A stretch of DNA of 64,000 nucleotides from 'Nostoc azollae' 0708. GTDB taxonomy: Bacteria; Cyanobacteriota; Cyanobacteriia; Cyanobacteriales; Nostocaceae. The notes beneath the pieces were generated by a model. That model had not been told where the DNA came from and did no database searches. It saw only the letters and a program-made list of their open reading frames with translations. Position 1 is the stretch's first letter; the number at the start of each line of letters is the position of its first letter. Shown here in pieces: positions 9,023-18,845 of this stretch. The stretch covers positions 3,662,001-3,726,000 of the forward strand of contig NC_014248.1 of the NCBI RefSeq assembly GCF_000196515.1. The letters run 5' to 3'. Made by a program: the position numbers and the translations under genes.

Positions 9023-11117
9023 TTAGTTTACCTCTTAATTGATACAGTAAAATGTTTGTCCTTTATTTAACCTCTCGGTAATTTCTAAGTCCGATATTTT
9101 ATGATATTTTAATTTTGCTGCCAGTTCTTTAATCTTTAATTCCGCTAAGGATGTCTGTTCAAATTCTTCTTTGACTAATCTACCGACTTGTTTACTTTAC
9201 TGATGTTTAGAAACTCCTCTTGAATGCTTTGGCTTAATTTCTTTAAGTCTGCTTTTTTCTGTCTGCACTTTCTACTAATAGCCATCTTTTCTCTATTCCC
9301 CCATAAGATAATTTTTCTTCTTGATAGCTATATCCTTTGATTTCACTTGGTTTGAGTTCTATACTGGTAAATGCCTTGACCAAGTTTTTGGCTTTTTTAA
9401 TGGATAAAGGTACTCGACTTATCCATTTCATGTTCGACATTAATTTTAAATCACTTTCGCTATATAATGCACTATCAGTTACCATTATACTTTCAAAATC
9501 TATTTGTTTATCATACTCCACTAAGATTTGAGCAAATACTGCTTTATCTGATTCATTTCCTGATGCTCCTCTAAAAAATACGGGTATATGTCCGTCACTA
9601 CTTACTATTAAATCTAATATACATTGTTTTAAGTCTGGACAATGGTCACGAGAATATCCTTGTGTGATGTTAATGGGATTTTCTCGGTTCATTCCTAATT
9701 CTTGTCCTAAATTATTCAGGCAATTATTATACTCTCCATGCAAATGCAATGAGGTTGAAGCTAAATGGGAATATTTTGTTGCTACTCCATATTTTTTTAC
9801 TACTTCTAAGACAATTACTAGTAATTATTTAGTTAATCCATATTTGTATAGCTTATCCATTACTCTGCCTATTCTATCATCATTTAAATCTTCACCTTTA
9901 ATTCCCGCTCCTAATCAATGTTCTATGGCTTTTTCCTCAAAAAGTTGAGGAAATAAATATAATGGTCTCCATAGAAAACCTAGTCCATAATGATTGCTTT
10001 GACTATTTCTCCTATATTCACTTTCTCTCTACTATCTATTCAGAATATCTTATTGATTTCTTCTAGAATTGCTCTCTCATATATTATTACCAAATGATCC
10101 AATTTATTCCTCTCAAACTATTATTTTTAGTAATTGATATTCTTGGGTATTTTCATTTAATTCAGGCTCATTTACATTCATCTATTCTGAATTTATTATC
10201 AATACTTACGAGTTGCAATTTGTTGGCAACTTGTATTGTGATCTCTATTTTTTTACTATTTCAACTATGTGTTTACTACGTAGCTGTCTGTAATTCTTTT
10301 ACATTGGTATTTGTACTACAAAATAAAGTGCGAAATGTTGATTATAGGTGATCCTCCTTGTCAACTTCTTACTGTAGTTGGAAACCAAAAAGGCTTAGGA
10401 GATACAAGGGATGGCTTTCCAATTTTCATTGATGCAGTTCAGAAACTTTGTCTAGATATTTGGCTGTTTGAAAATGTTCGGGGTATACTTTATACAAATA
10501 AATGGTACTTGGATGAAACTATCTAATCCCTACAAAATTTAGATTACATCATAGACTGGAAGTTATGAAATGCTGTTAATTTTGGTGTTCCTCAAAGTCA
10601 GGAACGTCTTATAGTAGTAGGACATAAAGGAAAATTCGAATTTCCTAATATTCAGAAAACTGAAATTAGTGCAGGAGAAGCTTTAGAATAAATGGCTTTT
10701 CACTCTCCTCCAGAATCTAAATTTTTCACATCTAACATGGATCAATATGTACTCAAGTATGAAAAAGCTTCTTTTTGCAAAGGTCCTCGTGATCTACATT
10801 TAGATAAACGACTAAGAACTTTAACCTGTAGAAACTTAGCTGGTGTAACAGGTGATATGCACAGAATTAAACTTCCTGATGGTAGATGAAGATGCTTATT
10901 ACAAAAAGAAGCTGCTAGGTTACAAAGCTTTCCTGACTGGTTTGAACTTGTGGGGACAGAAACGACTTGTTTTAATCAAGTACGTAATGCAGTTCCACCA
11001 TTATTTGCTGTTCAGTTGGTTCGAAGTGTAAGAGATTATTTAAAATCTGATTTTCGATTTTCAGTAAATGACATAGAAAAATACCAAGTTTCCATACAAT
11101 TATGGCTGCCATCATAG

Positions 11118-11845
11118 TTAATTATCTAGAAAATGCTAACATACATTTCTAAATCAAATAAACCAGAAATCTAGATACCTTTCGTAAATTTACAGCAGAT
11201 ATTGCCTGAAAAATGGAGGTTTGAATTGCTGATGCACCTGAGGATATTATCCATTTCGATGGTGAGGAGTTTTAAGACCATATTCACCGTCATAATACAT
11301 AACCGCGTATTTTTGAGTAGACTGTATTCAATAAAAGAATATTATACAAACTTGAACTTCGCTTAGTTAATGAAAATTAAACTCAAGTCAGGAAATTAGG
11401 CTTTTTAAATTGCTTTCACTTTGATTTTATAAGGGTTTATCGTTGCTAAGCATCTACCAGACTTTGGGAGTTTTTCTTAGGTTGTTAAAGTTAAAATTTC
11501 AACCTAATTCAGTAGAACAATTTATTATCAAAACCACAATAATTAGAAATTTACATACTGCTTATTCATCGCTATTTGGGAAATGCCTGTGAATGGGGAT
11601 CATGGCTATGAGGACTCAGACACCTACCCAAAAATCTCAGTTCAGCTATAGGATGGTATGAGGTGGGGATCGCTATTGTCTATCCTATTTTGTGGCTCAA
11701 GCAGGTTAAAAGAATGTTCGCCAAATCTAACCCAGCTAAGTACAATAACACCGACACTCTTGTCAAGACTAGACATAGGGGGTCTAACCCCTAGTTGTAT
11801 ATTTATGCAGAGATCAAAACTATATAGTCACGGAGGTGCATCATT
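11118..11845. other. Gene-poor stretch after the methyltransferase pseudogene
   Basis: No intact gene is seen. One plus-strand frame near 11200-11275 reads IADAPEDIIHFDGEEF between stops and looks protein-like, but I cannot place it in a family. The rest is AT-rich with many stops in all frames. The last 20 bases hold a good ribosome-binding site (GGAGG at 11831-11835) for the next gene. Confidence 0.4.
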
Positions 11846-12319
11846 ATGTTTAGGGGTAACACTAGGAAAGAATTTAATTATTACCCTCTAATTGCGTCAT
11901 TTCTTCTAGGAGTGCTAGGAGGATATTCAAGCATTGAAAACATTAGCCATAGCCAGGAAATCCATAGTCATAAGCAATTAGCTTATTTACCAGCTTCGGC
12001 TAAAACAGATAAAGCTACCAAAGCCATAGACGAAAACAAAGCCTTCAATCTGGTGTGGAATCTGCCACAAGTACAGCGCAAAGCACGAGAAATTGAAAGA
12101 CTTTCTAGGGGAAGTATACAAGTTGCAGCAGATGTCGATAATTCTCCCACACCTGATGCACCTTTTTATAGAGTGAGCGTGTTTGAAAAGCACCCAGACA
12201 AAACTACTAGTCCCGTTTATTGGTTTCGTGTATCTAGTTCTAGCGGTGTAATCGAGCCTTTAGATTTAGTGCTGAATCAATATATAACCTTGGAAGAATG
12301 GAATCCTGATGGACGCTAA
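11846..12319 (+). CDS. Conserved cyanobacterial protein of unknown function, one N-terminal membrane segment
   Basis: 157 residues. A GGAGG lies 10 bases before the ATG at 11846. Residues about 10-30 (YYPLIASFLLGVLGGYSS) form a hydrophobic segment, either a signal peptide or an anchor. The C-terminal half contains NLVWNLPQVQRKAREIERLS and PVYWFRVSSSSGVIEPLDLV, ending EEWNPDGR; this pattern looks like a conserved cyanobacterial protein. I do not know its function. The first ATG of an overlapping frame at 11658 is not used. The frame is intact and followed 110 bp later by another small gene. Confidence 0.7.
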   Translation: MFRGNTRKEFNYYPLIASFLLGVLGGYSSIENISHSQEIHSHKQLAYLPASAKTDKATKAIDENKAFNLVWNLPQVQRKAREIERLSRGSIQVAADVDNSPTPDAPFYRVSVFEKHPDKTTSPVYWFRVSSSSGVIEPLDLVLNQYITLEEWNPDGR

Positions 12320-12429
12320 ATTTCATCAGGTTGTAGTGGATTAAATTCCTACTAATAGTCATTTTCTGCTTTTTTTAGCTCCTTGCATTTTGTCTTTTTT
12401 TTGATAAAAACCTTTTTTAAGTACAAACA

Positions 12430-12657
12430 ATGTCTGAACAAAAGCTCATAAGCCCCTGGAGTTATAAACCTTGGTGGTGTCAACCTTGGTCAATAATGCT
12501 CACAGGGGTGATTTTGATAAGTGGTAGCTGGTTAATATTTAAAATTATCTGGTTGACAATTCTTGTTGCTATACCTGTACTAATTTGGATAGGATTTTAT
12601 CTGTTAATTTGGCCACAATTGATGATTCGCAGTGGTGTTTTGGAAGATGAAAGTTAG
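12430..12657 (+). CDS. Small two-helix membrane protein (DUF6737-like)
   Basis: 75 residues. The start of the protein is WSYKPWWCQPWSI, followed by two hydrophobic helices (about residues 22-38 and 40-62) and a short basic/acidic tail. The PWSYKPWWCQPW pattern is one I associate with DUF6737, a small cyanobacterial membrane protein, but that name is from memory. Function unknown. The IS66 copy begins 8 bp after the stop codon. Confidence 0.6.
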   Translation: MSEQKLISPWSYKPWWCQPWSIMLTGVILISGSWLIFKIIWLTILVAIPVLIWIGFYLLIWPQLMIRSGVLEDES

Positions 12658-13832
12658 GTAATTTTGTAAGGATTCAGGTGGTGGGGTATTGACAAGTGTG
12701 ATACGAGAGGCAGAATATAGCAGTTATGGAAAAGAAGCTGGGACCACAACTAGACAGAGAGATATTGAAGCAGTTGGCAATAGAGCAACATTGACGAGGG
12801 AAAAAGTAGAGAAAACCTAACAAATAGAGTAGTAGAACTGGAAAAGGAAATAGAGAAACTCAAAGTCAGTAGAAATTTAGAGACTATAACATTATCCAAA
12901 CCACCGTCGGGAGATATCCTCAAAAAAAACCGAGCACAAACAAGAAGAGAAACAAGAAGAGAATCAGACACGAAAACGGAAACCAGGAGGATAACCAGGG
13001 CATAGGGGAAAAAGGAGAAAGGTGTTTGGTGGAGTAGATAGATTTGACATAGTGGGACGGCAAGTGTGTGGATGGTGAGGTCAGGGGGAATTGTTTGGCG
13101 GACCAATAAAAATCTAAACACAACAAGTAGGGGACTTGGTGGACAGGCCAATCCAAATAGTAGGATATGAAAGATATACGTAGATTTGCACTGTGTGTGG
13201 GGAAACATAAAGGGCACTCTGGTCACCAGAGATAGTACCGAGACAAGATATAGGAATCACACTACAAGCACTTTTGGGATGGATCAATAACTAGGGCCAT
13301 TGACCCAGTTCCCACAATAAGAAGTGTTGTGGGAACTGGGTCAAATAGAAATTGGAGTGGGAACATTAGTAGGTACTAATGAAGGAATAGATAGTGCAGT
13401 GGCTCAAAGTATTCATAGCCTCAAACATTGGATAAAACAAACCCAGCCTCATATCCTTGGGGATGAAACACCCTGGGTAGTCAAAGGGGTGAAACAATGG
13501 TTATGGATTGTTGCCAATAGTGACTTCCCTTTATTTTATGGGCCTGATACTCCTTATCCTGGCGAGTGAGAATCCATTGTGGGTTCAAGTTACTCTGGTG
13601 TACTCAGTTCTGATGACTTTACTGCCTATAACGATTATGCGGTCACAGCTCAACAGAAATGTCAGGCACATCTACCCTACCCCGTCACTTCAAGACACTA
13701 ATCAAGATTCCTGGCTTCAATCACCAAGAAATTGGCACAAAATTCATCGACCTCATAGATGAAGGTTTTAAAAACTACCCTTTATTCCAACAAACCTAAA
13801 ACCTTCATGAATTCTTGACTTGGCCATCCTAG

Positions 13833-15000
13833 TAGTCAACCAAGGCAATGTTGCTGGGTAAGCCCCTCTAATTGATAAACTAGTCAAAAAAGGGGTTAAC
13901 CATGGCGAAAAAGTATGTTGTAGATTTAAGCGAAGAGGAAGTTTTACAACTGCAAGCAATCCTCAAAAAAGGAAAGCACAAAGCAAGAAGTATAAACCGT
14001 GCAAACATTCTTTGAATGGTATCTGAGGGAGAAAAGGAAACGGCGCTGCCGCAGTTCGAGTTCATGTTGCCAAGGTGGAAAGGACAAGAGAAAAGTTTGT
14101 GATTGCTGGATTAGACTTTGCTTTAAAGGATGGGGAAAATCCATCAAAACCCAAAAAATTAGATGAAAAACAAGAAGCATTTTTGATTGCGACTGCTTGT
14201 TCTAATCCGCCAGAAGGAAGAGTGCGTTGGACAATGCAATTATTAGCGGAGCATTTAGTGAAGGTTGGTATCATAGATTCCATTTCAGACGAAATAATAC
14301 GCCAAACTCTAAAAAAAATGAAATTAAACCGTGGTTAAAAGAACAGTAGTGTATTCCCGAAGTTAACCCAGAGTATGTGTTCAGAATGGAAGATGTTTTG
14401 GATTTGTACAATGAGCCATATGATCCGAAAAAACCTACACTCTGCCTAGATGAACGCCCATATCAATTAGTAGAAGAAGTAAGACTTCCTTTGCCACCAG
14501 AACCACATCAGCCTGAAGGTTATGATTGTGAGTATAAACGCAATGGTGTTGTAAATTTATTTGGCTTTTTTGAACCAATAGCCGGGTGGAGGCATATTGA
14601 AGTTACACAAAGTCGGACAAAAGCTGATTTTGCTAAACAATTAAAAGATTTAGTAGATGTTTATTACCCCCAAGCTGATGTGATACCTTTACTTGTTGAT
14701 AACCTAAACATTCATACTCCAAGTGTTTTATATGAAGTTTTCTCTCCACAAGAAGCATGCCGCATTATTCAAAAATTAGAGTTTCACTATTAGAAATTGA
14801 ATTATCAGTGTTATCTGGCCAGTGCTTAGAACGACGTATTCCTAATGTAGAAATATTATCTTCTGAAATTGCTACTTGGGAGTCACAGCGTAATCAACAA
14901 AAACCCAGTGTTTATTGGGGTTTTAGAACCAAGGATGCACGTAAAAAATGCAGCGTTTATATCCGAGCATTTAACCTAGCAAAATTGCCCTGGCAGACTA
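13833..15000 (+). mobile_element. IS630-family element inside IS66 copy 1, CTAG target duplication
   Basis: Inverted ends of about 30 bp: TAGTCAACCAAGGCAATGTT on the left against TAGTCTGCCAGGGCAATTTT read in from the right. CTAG occurs on both sides (13829-13832 and 15001-15004), consistent with the TA-centred target of IS630 elements. The uninterrupted target is visible in IS66 copy 2 at about 40330 as CATCCTAGTTTCAACC, so the insertion point is exact. Length 1,168 bp. Confidence 0.9.
13902..14974 (+). pseudogene. IS630-family transposase, inactivated
   Basis: Starts MAKKYVVDLSEEEVLQLQ, has a TGA near codon 38, then changes frame to VERTREKFVIAGLDFALKDG (the helix-turn-helix part). The DDE part follows: [33 protein letters not shown] and [20 protein letters not shown]. 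Near 14790 the stretch that normally reads PKHASWLN (with the last catalytic region) is deleted, after which IELSVLSGQCLERRIPN and RTKDARKKMQRLYPSI follow. At least three lesions, so it cannot move itself. Confidence 0.85.
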
Positions 15001-15395
15001 CTAGTTTCAACCAAAAGTTGGATCTTCCATTCATTCATTGATAAAGCCCCAGGGGAACCTGGTAAACTTTTACCTTCCTTAGGCAATATACCTTAATCAT
15101 AATTTAGCTGAACCAAGGTTAGGTTTAGCACTGACACAAGGAAAAGTCTCTGGTGGTTCTCTTTCTCTGGAGCTATTGGAACATCCTGCCAATTTATTGA
15201 CGGTTATACCAACTTGTCGCCGTCAAGCACTTTCTCTAATTGAGTTTTTTGACCAACCTATGAAAGCCATAGTTCACTCTGCTTTCCATACACCTTCTTT
15301 AATCCCTCTACCTTAGACCTGAATCCTTAGGGTAATACCCTTTTGGATGTTGGATTTTGGATGGAATCACCAATCACTAATCACCAATCATTAAA

Positions 15396-15986
15396 TTAAT
15401 TGACCACTTGGCTACCATGACTACGAGGGTTATCTTGATTTCCATTGGTGGATACTGGAGCTGAGAATTTGGAAGCCTGGCCGCTGGCTTTAGCATAAGG
15501 CAGGGTAGAAGCTGTTACTAAGGCTTCTAAATTGCTGGCCATGACGGAACGCGGTATATCACCAAGGGATTCGGCTATTGCTTGTCCTTGCTTGCCTAAA
15601 AACACAAAATGGGGAATGCCATCTACTCGATATTTGAGCATTTCCGGTAGCCATTTGTTATTATCGACGTTCAACATGACAAAATTTAGCTTGTCTGCAT
15701 ATTGTTGTTGGAGTTGAGCTATATCGGGAGCCATTTTTTGGCAGACGGTACACCAATCGGCATAGAATTCTACTAGACTGGGCTTATTATTGCTGACTGC
15801 TAGTTCTAAGGGTGTGGATGCTTGATCTAGTTGGGTAAGAGAAACTGAATTGGTCTGGGTTCGCAGTCCTAAAAATAGCGCCACACTCAGAGCTATCGCT
15901 ACAATGACAATTAAGAGGTTTCTAACACGCCCCCCAAGGTTGGATTCTGGCTTTGTCGGAGTATTCACAGGTCTATCTGTGGTCAT
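15396..15986 (-). CDS. txlA: Membrane-anchored thioredoxin-like protein TxlA/HCF164
   Basis: 196 residues. A single membrane helix (about 22-41) anchors a thioredoxin domain with the redox motif WCTVC (Cys79, Cys82), preceded by LVEFYADWC and followed by VDGIPHFVFLG with the cis-Pro loop. It resembles TxlA/HCF164, which passes reducing power from the stroma/cytoplasm side into the thylakoid lumen and supports cytochrome b6f assembly and photosystem function. The C-terminal 35 residues are low-complexity. It stands next to the IS66 right end, which does not damage it. Confidence 0.9.
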   Translation of the reverse strand: MTTDRPVNTPTKPESNLGGRVRNLLIVIVAIALSVALFLGLRTQTNSVSLTQLDQASTPLELAVSNNKPSLVEFYADWCTVCQKMAPDIAQLQQQYADKLNFVMLNVDNNKWLPEMLKYRVDGIPHFVFLGKQGQAIAESLGDIPRSVMASNLEALVTASTLPYAKASGQASKFSAPVSTNGNQDNPRSHGSQVVN

Positions 15987-16051
15987 AATTAATTTATTAA
16001 AACTTATTAAGCACTTTCATATCTAGTTTACCAAAACCCAGTTTTTTATCC

Positions 16052-16456
16052 ATGAAAAAAAGAATTACCCTCACTTTCCCTAAACGTGCGATTCAAATGC
16101 CTGTCACTTACCGACTAGCAAAAGATTTCAATGTCGCTGCTAATATTATTCGCGCCCAAGTTGCTCCTAATCAAATTGGTAAACTGGTGGTGGAACTATT
16201 GGGAGATATTGATCAGCTAGATGCAGCTATTGAATGGATGCGATCACAACATATCAGCGTTTCCCATAATTTAGGTGAAATTCTCATTGATCAAGATTTA
16301 TGCGTTGATTGTGGCTTGTGTACTGGAGTTTGTCCAACTGAAGCCCTTTCTCTCAAGCAGGATACCTATCAACTCACCTTCACGCGATCGCGTTGCATCG
16401 TTTGTGAACAGTGTATTCCCACCTGTCCAGTACAGGCTATTTCCATTAATCTGTAG
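16052..16456 (+). CDS. NIL-domain ferredoxin with two 4Fe-4S clusters
   Basis: 134 residues. The N-terminal 75 residues form a NIL domain (ITLTFPKRAIQMPVTYRLAK), a small ligand-binding fold known from methionine-transporter ATPases. The C-terminal part has two CxxCxxCxxxCP motifs: CVDCGLCTGVCP and CIVCEQCIPTCP, for two 4Fe-4S clusters. In cyanobacteria this architecture is common and the role is probably electron transfer; its partner is unknown. The ATG at 16052 is 66 bp from the divergent txlA start. Confidence 0.9.
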   Translation: MKKRITLTFPKRAIQMPVTYRLAKDFNVAANIIRAQVAPNQIGKLVVELLGDIDQLDAAIEWMRSQHISVSHNLGEILIDQDLCVDCGLCTGVCPTEALSLKQDTYQLTFTRSRCIVCEQCIPTCPVQAISINL

Positions 16457-16611
16457 TTTCTATTTTTGTGGTTGTCTCTTGAGGAAATAATCCATACTTT
16501 TGTAAAAATATCAAGTATCAACAGCAATAAATAATATCATGTCCGCCTAATTACTGATGTAAGAATTCAGGGGTCAGGAGTCAGAATATGTGAGAAATTG
16601 GTTAATTATCA

Positions 16612-16861
16612 CAATACCTTAGCCAAAATCAAAGGCTACAAGAATTTTGGCCAAGTCGGCAAAATTAAACACACATAAGCGTTTCGCTTAAAAGCTAGTT
16701 TGGAATCTCAAACCCTTATACTGCAGTTCATACGTTAAAAAAAACTTCTAGGAAACCTGGAAGGAATTTTTAACACTGATTGTTTTTGCCAAGCCTCAAA
16801 GAAATGGGAGTTAATGGTTAAAGCATCATCAACTCACCCTCCTATTTTGGCGACGGTATTG
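16612..16861. repeat. MITE family A, copy 1 (250 bp)
   Basis: Ends are CAATACCTTAGCCAAAAT at 16612 and, read inwards from the right, CAATACCGTCGCCAAAAT. Flanked by a perfect 6-bp direct repeat TTATCA (16606-16611 and 16862-16867). The same 250-bp sequence in the opposite orientation is found at 30537-30786 within the amt pseudogene. There is no coding potential. Confidence 0.85.
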
Positions 16862-16867
16862 TTATCA

Positions 16868-17348
16868 AACAGGTATTTTTGGCGTTAGCCTGAAAAAGCT
16901 GACTGCTGATTGCTGACAGATAAATACTTACTTACTGATAAGTAGGTTGGCGTTAAAAATGGTCGTTATGACAGGTAAAAGGCAAGAGGTGAACCAGCAC
17001 GGTCTTGAGGAGCCACTGCGGTGGAAGGGTTTCCCGCCATAAAGCAAGTGGAGTATTTTCCCCCATGTAGGCGCTTTGCCTTCCCGCAGGATGCGACTCG
17101 AGAACCTGAAGGGCAAAAGGCAACAGGGAAGAGTATTTTGCTGATTTTACTTTTTGTTACATACTTCTTTTTTTCCCGATGACTTACTTAAACAAGTTCT
17201 AGCCTCTTGTTTACCTATAGAAGTAATTTAAAAAACAAAACCGGATTTCTTGATCAATCTTTTTTTAAAAAACTCTAAAAGCACAAAGCTGAATTTCTTA
17301 CTCATGATATGATGCGAAGATCCGATAAATAGTTAATTCTTACTAATT
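16868..17348. other. Intergenic stretch with palindromic repeat debris
   Basis: No gene seen. 16960-17120 is GC-richer than its surroundings and holds GGGTTTCCCGCC and CTTTGCCTTCCCGCAGGA, the kind of short palindromic repeat debris seen elsewhere in cyanobacterial intergenic DNA. A 62-residue minus-strand frame over it (16928-17116) reads like noise. The last 200 bp are AT-rich and should hold the promoter of the CHAD gene. Confidence 0.4.
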
Positions 17349-18341
17349 ATGAAAACTGCTACAAAAACGACACTCACCACTCTAGGAGACTGTGGATACC
17401 AAGCCATTGAAAAAAACTTTAATAGAACCGTAAAGTGGGAGAAATCGGTTAAAAAAGATGAAGATCCAGAAGCACTACACCAAATGCGGGTAGGAATGCG
17501 TCGTTTAAGAACTGCTGTCAGTAGATTTAAGAGATATTTAAATTTACCAAAATCAGCCAGTGATAAAAATATCGGTAAAATTTCTAAGATATTAGGTAGG
17601 CTCAGAGATTTAGATGTACTTAAGGAAATTCTAGAAAATAATTACAAACCACATTTACTAGAAAAAGAACAAGCATCTCTACAAACAGCTTTTACAGCAT
17701 TGGATAAACAACGCGAAATTGCAGTTTCTCATATTAAAAAAACATTTAAAGAGGAATATTACAAATGTTTAAAAAATGAATGTCAAGATTGGTTAAAAAA
17801 TCCCAGTTATAAAAGTTTTTCCTACGTACCAATTCAGGACGTATTACCAGATTTACTCTCACCAGAAGTTAGTCAGTTTTGCTTACATCCAGGATGGCTC
17901 ATTAGTACTCAAATCGCTGAATCAGAAATATTATTGCAAACAAAATGGACACCAAATCAATTAGAAGAAAATCTCAAAATACAAGGTAAAACTCTGCATA
18001 GTTTGCGGAAACAAGCGAAAGGTCTCCGCTACCAAATGGAGTTATTTACTGAATTATATGGTGAATCTTTTGTCGCACATATTAATGATGTCAAAAGTAT
18101 CCAAGAAATACTGGGTATGATTCAAGATAATATGGTTTTACGTGAGTGGTTAGAGAATATCTTCAAATCAGAACTTGATACTCAATTGCGTGGTTTAACG
18201 ACCCTATTAGCCGCAAATCGTTATCAATTATGGCAAGAATGGCAACCACTACAAGGACGTTATCTGCAAGCAGAGACTAGATATAATTTACATTTGGTGG
18301 TGCTACAACCTACGCAGATTTCTAATAGTATTAATATTTAG
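17349..18341 (+). CDS. CHAD-domain protein
   Basis: 330 residues, mostly helical. Near the N-terminus ALHQMRVGMRRLRTAVSRFK carries the conserved His and the basic residues typical of CHAD, and SLRKQAKGLRYQMELFTELY is the repeat half near residue 220. CHAD domains bind inorganic polyphosphate through these basic residues; a link to polyphosphate granules or phosphate metabolism is likely, but no direct evidence is present here. It stands alone and is intact. The ATG at 17349 follows an AT-rich leader without a strong ribosome-binding site. Confidence 0.85.
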   Translation: MKTATKTTLTTLGDCGYQAIEKNFNRTVKWEKSVKKDEDPEALHQMRVGMRRLRTAVSRFKRYLNLPKSASDKNIGKISKILGRLRDLDVLKEILENNYKPHLLEKEQASLQTAFTALDKQREIAVSHIKKTFKEEYYKCLKNECQDWLKNPSYKSFSYVPIQDVLPDLLSPEVSQFCLHPGWLISTQIAESEILLQTKWTPNQLEENLKIQGKTLHSLRKQAKGLRYQMELFTELYGESFVAHINDVKSIQEILGMIQDNMVLREWLENIFKSELDTQLRGLTTLLAANRYQLWQEWQPLQGRYLQAETRYNLHLVVLQPTQISNSINI

Positions 18342-18529
18342 AGAGAGAATGGGGGATTCAGGAATGCCTACGACTTACCCCTACTCTGCGTAACATCTTA
18401 ACGCAGCGTTGAATTAACGTTAAATTAATGGTACATAATAGTATACCCAGGTAGTCAAATCCTTCGGGAAATTAAGAATTCAAAACAGATCAAAATCCTA
18501 ACTAAACAAAGGAATCAGCTTTTCTATGA

Positions 18530-18760
18530 TTGATCTTCTAGTGTTAACTGGAAACAAGAAACAATCCAATTTTTTTGCAAGCAAATGCCTTTACCAACAC
18601 TGATAGCACGGTATGGAGATGAAGAAAATCTTATACTTATTCTGGTAGAGAGCAACATCTAGAACCTTGGAATCCTACATTAAAATTAATTAAATCTAAT
18701 ATTGAGAATATTGCACAAGTTAGTTTTAAAATTGATGCTTTTGCGATATTTGCAGTGCTT
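18530..18760 (+). pseudogene. alkB: AlkB-like dioxygenase fragment
   Basis: Short frame-shifting pieces read ETIQFFCKQMPLPTLIARYG, then REQHLEPWNPTLKLIKSNIE and NIAQVSFK. These match the first third of AlkB-type 2-oxoglutarate/iron dioxygenases that repair alkylated DNA. The HxD iron-binding core and everything after it are missing. The remnant runs into palindromic CGTAGCTGCTCG sequence. Confidence 0.55.
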
Positions 18761-18845
18761 TAGCGTAGCTGCTCGTCTGCGTATAGGTATCGCTTGAAAT
18801 TATGAGCCTGTAAAAATCCCTAATTCGCTATTGTTATCAACTTAA

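Larger units (their letters stand above)
7243..9970 (-). pseudogene. IS1634-type transposase, decayed and split by another IS
   Basis: Read on the minus strand. The N-terminal part is left as LGAGIKGEDLNDDRIGRVMD and SLHLHGEYNN (from about 9960), then YSRDHCPDLKQ and FFRGASGNESDKAVFAQILV, with MVTDSALYSESDL and WISRVPLSIKKAK down to about 9243. After the nested IS, the C-terminal DDE region resumes as RFILATN, ERGFRFIKDPLFFAHSLFV and MALCLLVHNLGQRQLR, then a stop (VKN*) and LNKPTESPTLGWIFQ. This matches the DUF4277/IS1634 transposase order. Stops and frameshifts show it is dead. Confidence 0.8.
7005..10340 (-). mobile_element. IS1634-like insertion sequence (interrupted) inside the methyltransferase gene
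   Basis: Bounded by matching inverted ends: CATATTCCGCACTT at 7007-7020 and the reverse complement of AAAGTGCGAAATG near 10326-10337. The methyltransferase frame continues directly across it (LPSATVI then IGDPPCQ). Without the nested 1,231-bp IS the element is about 2.1 kb, a normal IS1634-type size. No clear long target duplication is left; at most the bases AT are shared. The boundaries are good to a few bases. Confidence 0.75.
6766..11117 (+). pseudogene. C5-cytosine DNA methyltransferase, split by nested insertions and further decayed
   Basis: The N-terminal piece (6766 to about 7004) has motif I as LFAGCGGLSLGFEAQGF and ends in LPSATVI. Coding resumes at 10341 with IGDPPCQ (motif IV, catalytic PCQ) and FENVRG (motif VI). 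More C-terminal pieces follow: NFGVPQSQERLIVVGHKG, RTLTCRNLAGVTGDMHRIKL, LLQKEAARLQSFPDWFEL and RNAVPPLFAVQLVRSVRDYL, with several stops and frame changes between them. About 3.3 kb of IS sequence separates the two halves. The enzyme must be inactive. No partner restriction gene is recognised next to it; the decayed stretch after 11117 might once have held one, but this is a guess. Confidence 0.85.
12726..15316 (+). pseudogene. IS66 TnpC-type transposase, copy 1, decayed and split
   Basis: Pieces on the plus strand: MEKKLGPQLDREILKQL (start), a basic region ending RKRKPGG and the DRPIQIVGYERYT segment of the zinc-binding part. The DDE core follows as GIDSAVAQSIHSLKHW and HILGDETPWVVKGVKQWLW, with VLSSDDFTAYN about 13605-13635. 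After the IS630 insertion the C-terminus continues as EPRLGLALTQGKVSGGSLSL and SLIPLP. Many frameshifts and stops. A central region usual in full-length IS66 transposases is missing, and it is missing in copy 2 as well. Confidence 0.8.
12666..15330 (+). mobile_element. IS66-type element, copy 1, interrupted by an IS630 element
   Basis: The left end is GTAAGGATTCAGGT at 12666; the right end is its near-perfect inverse ending at 15330. The flanks show GGTAAT on both sides (12657 and 15331), in agreement with the 8-bp duplications of IS66 elements if two bases have changed. The sequence is nearly the same as the copy at 39144-40659. The IS630 element at 13833-15000 splits it. Confidence 0.8.

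Noticed and set aside
9337-9948. Plus-strand frames of 64 and 94 residues
   Set aside because: Antisense to the IS1634-type transposase, whose minus-strand motifs are clear.
12750-13226. Long minus-strand reading frames (158 and 78 residues), and similar ones at 39152-39783
   Set aside because: They lie antisense to the IS66 transposase remnants and have a skewed Leu/Phe/Pro composition from the opposite strand.
16928-17116. 62-residue minus-strand frame
   Set aside because: It covers palindromic repeat debris and shows no protein-like pattern.
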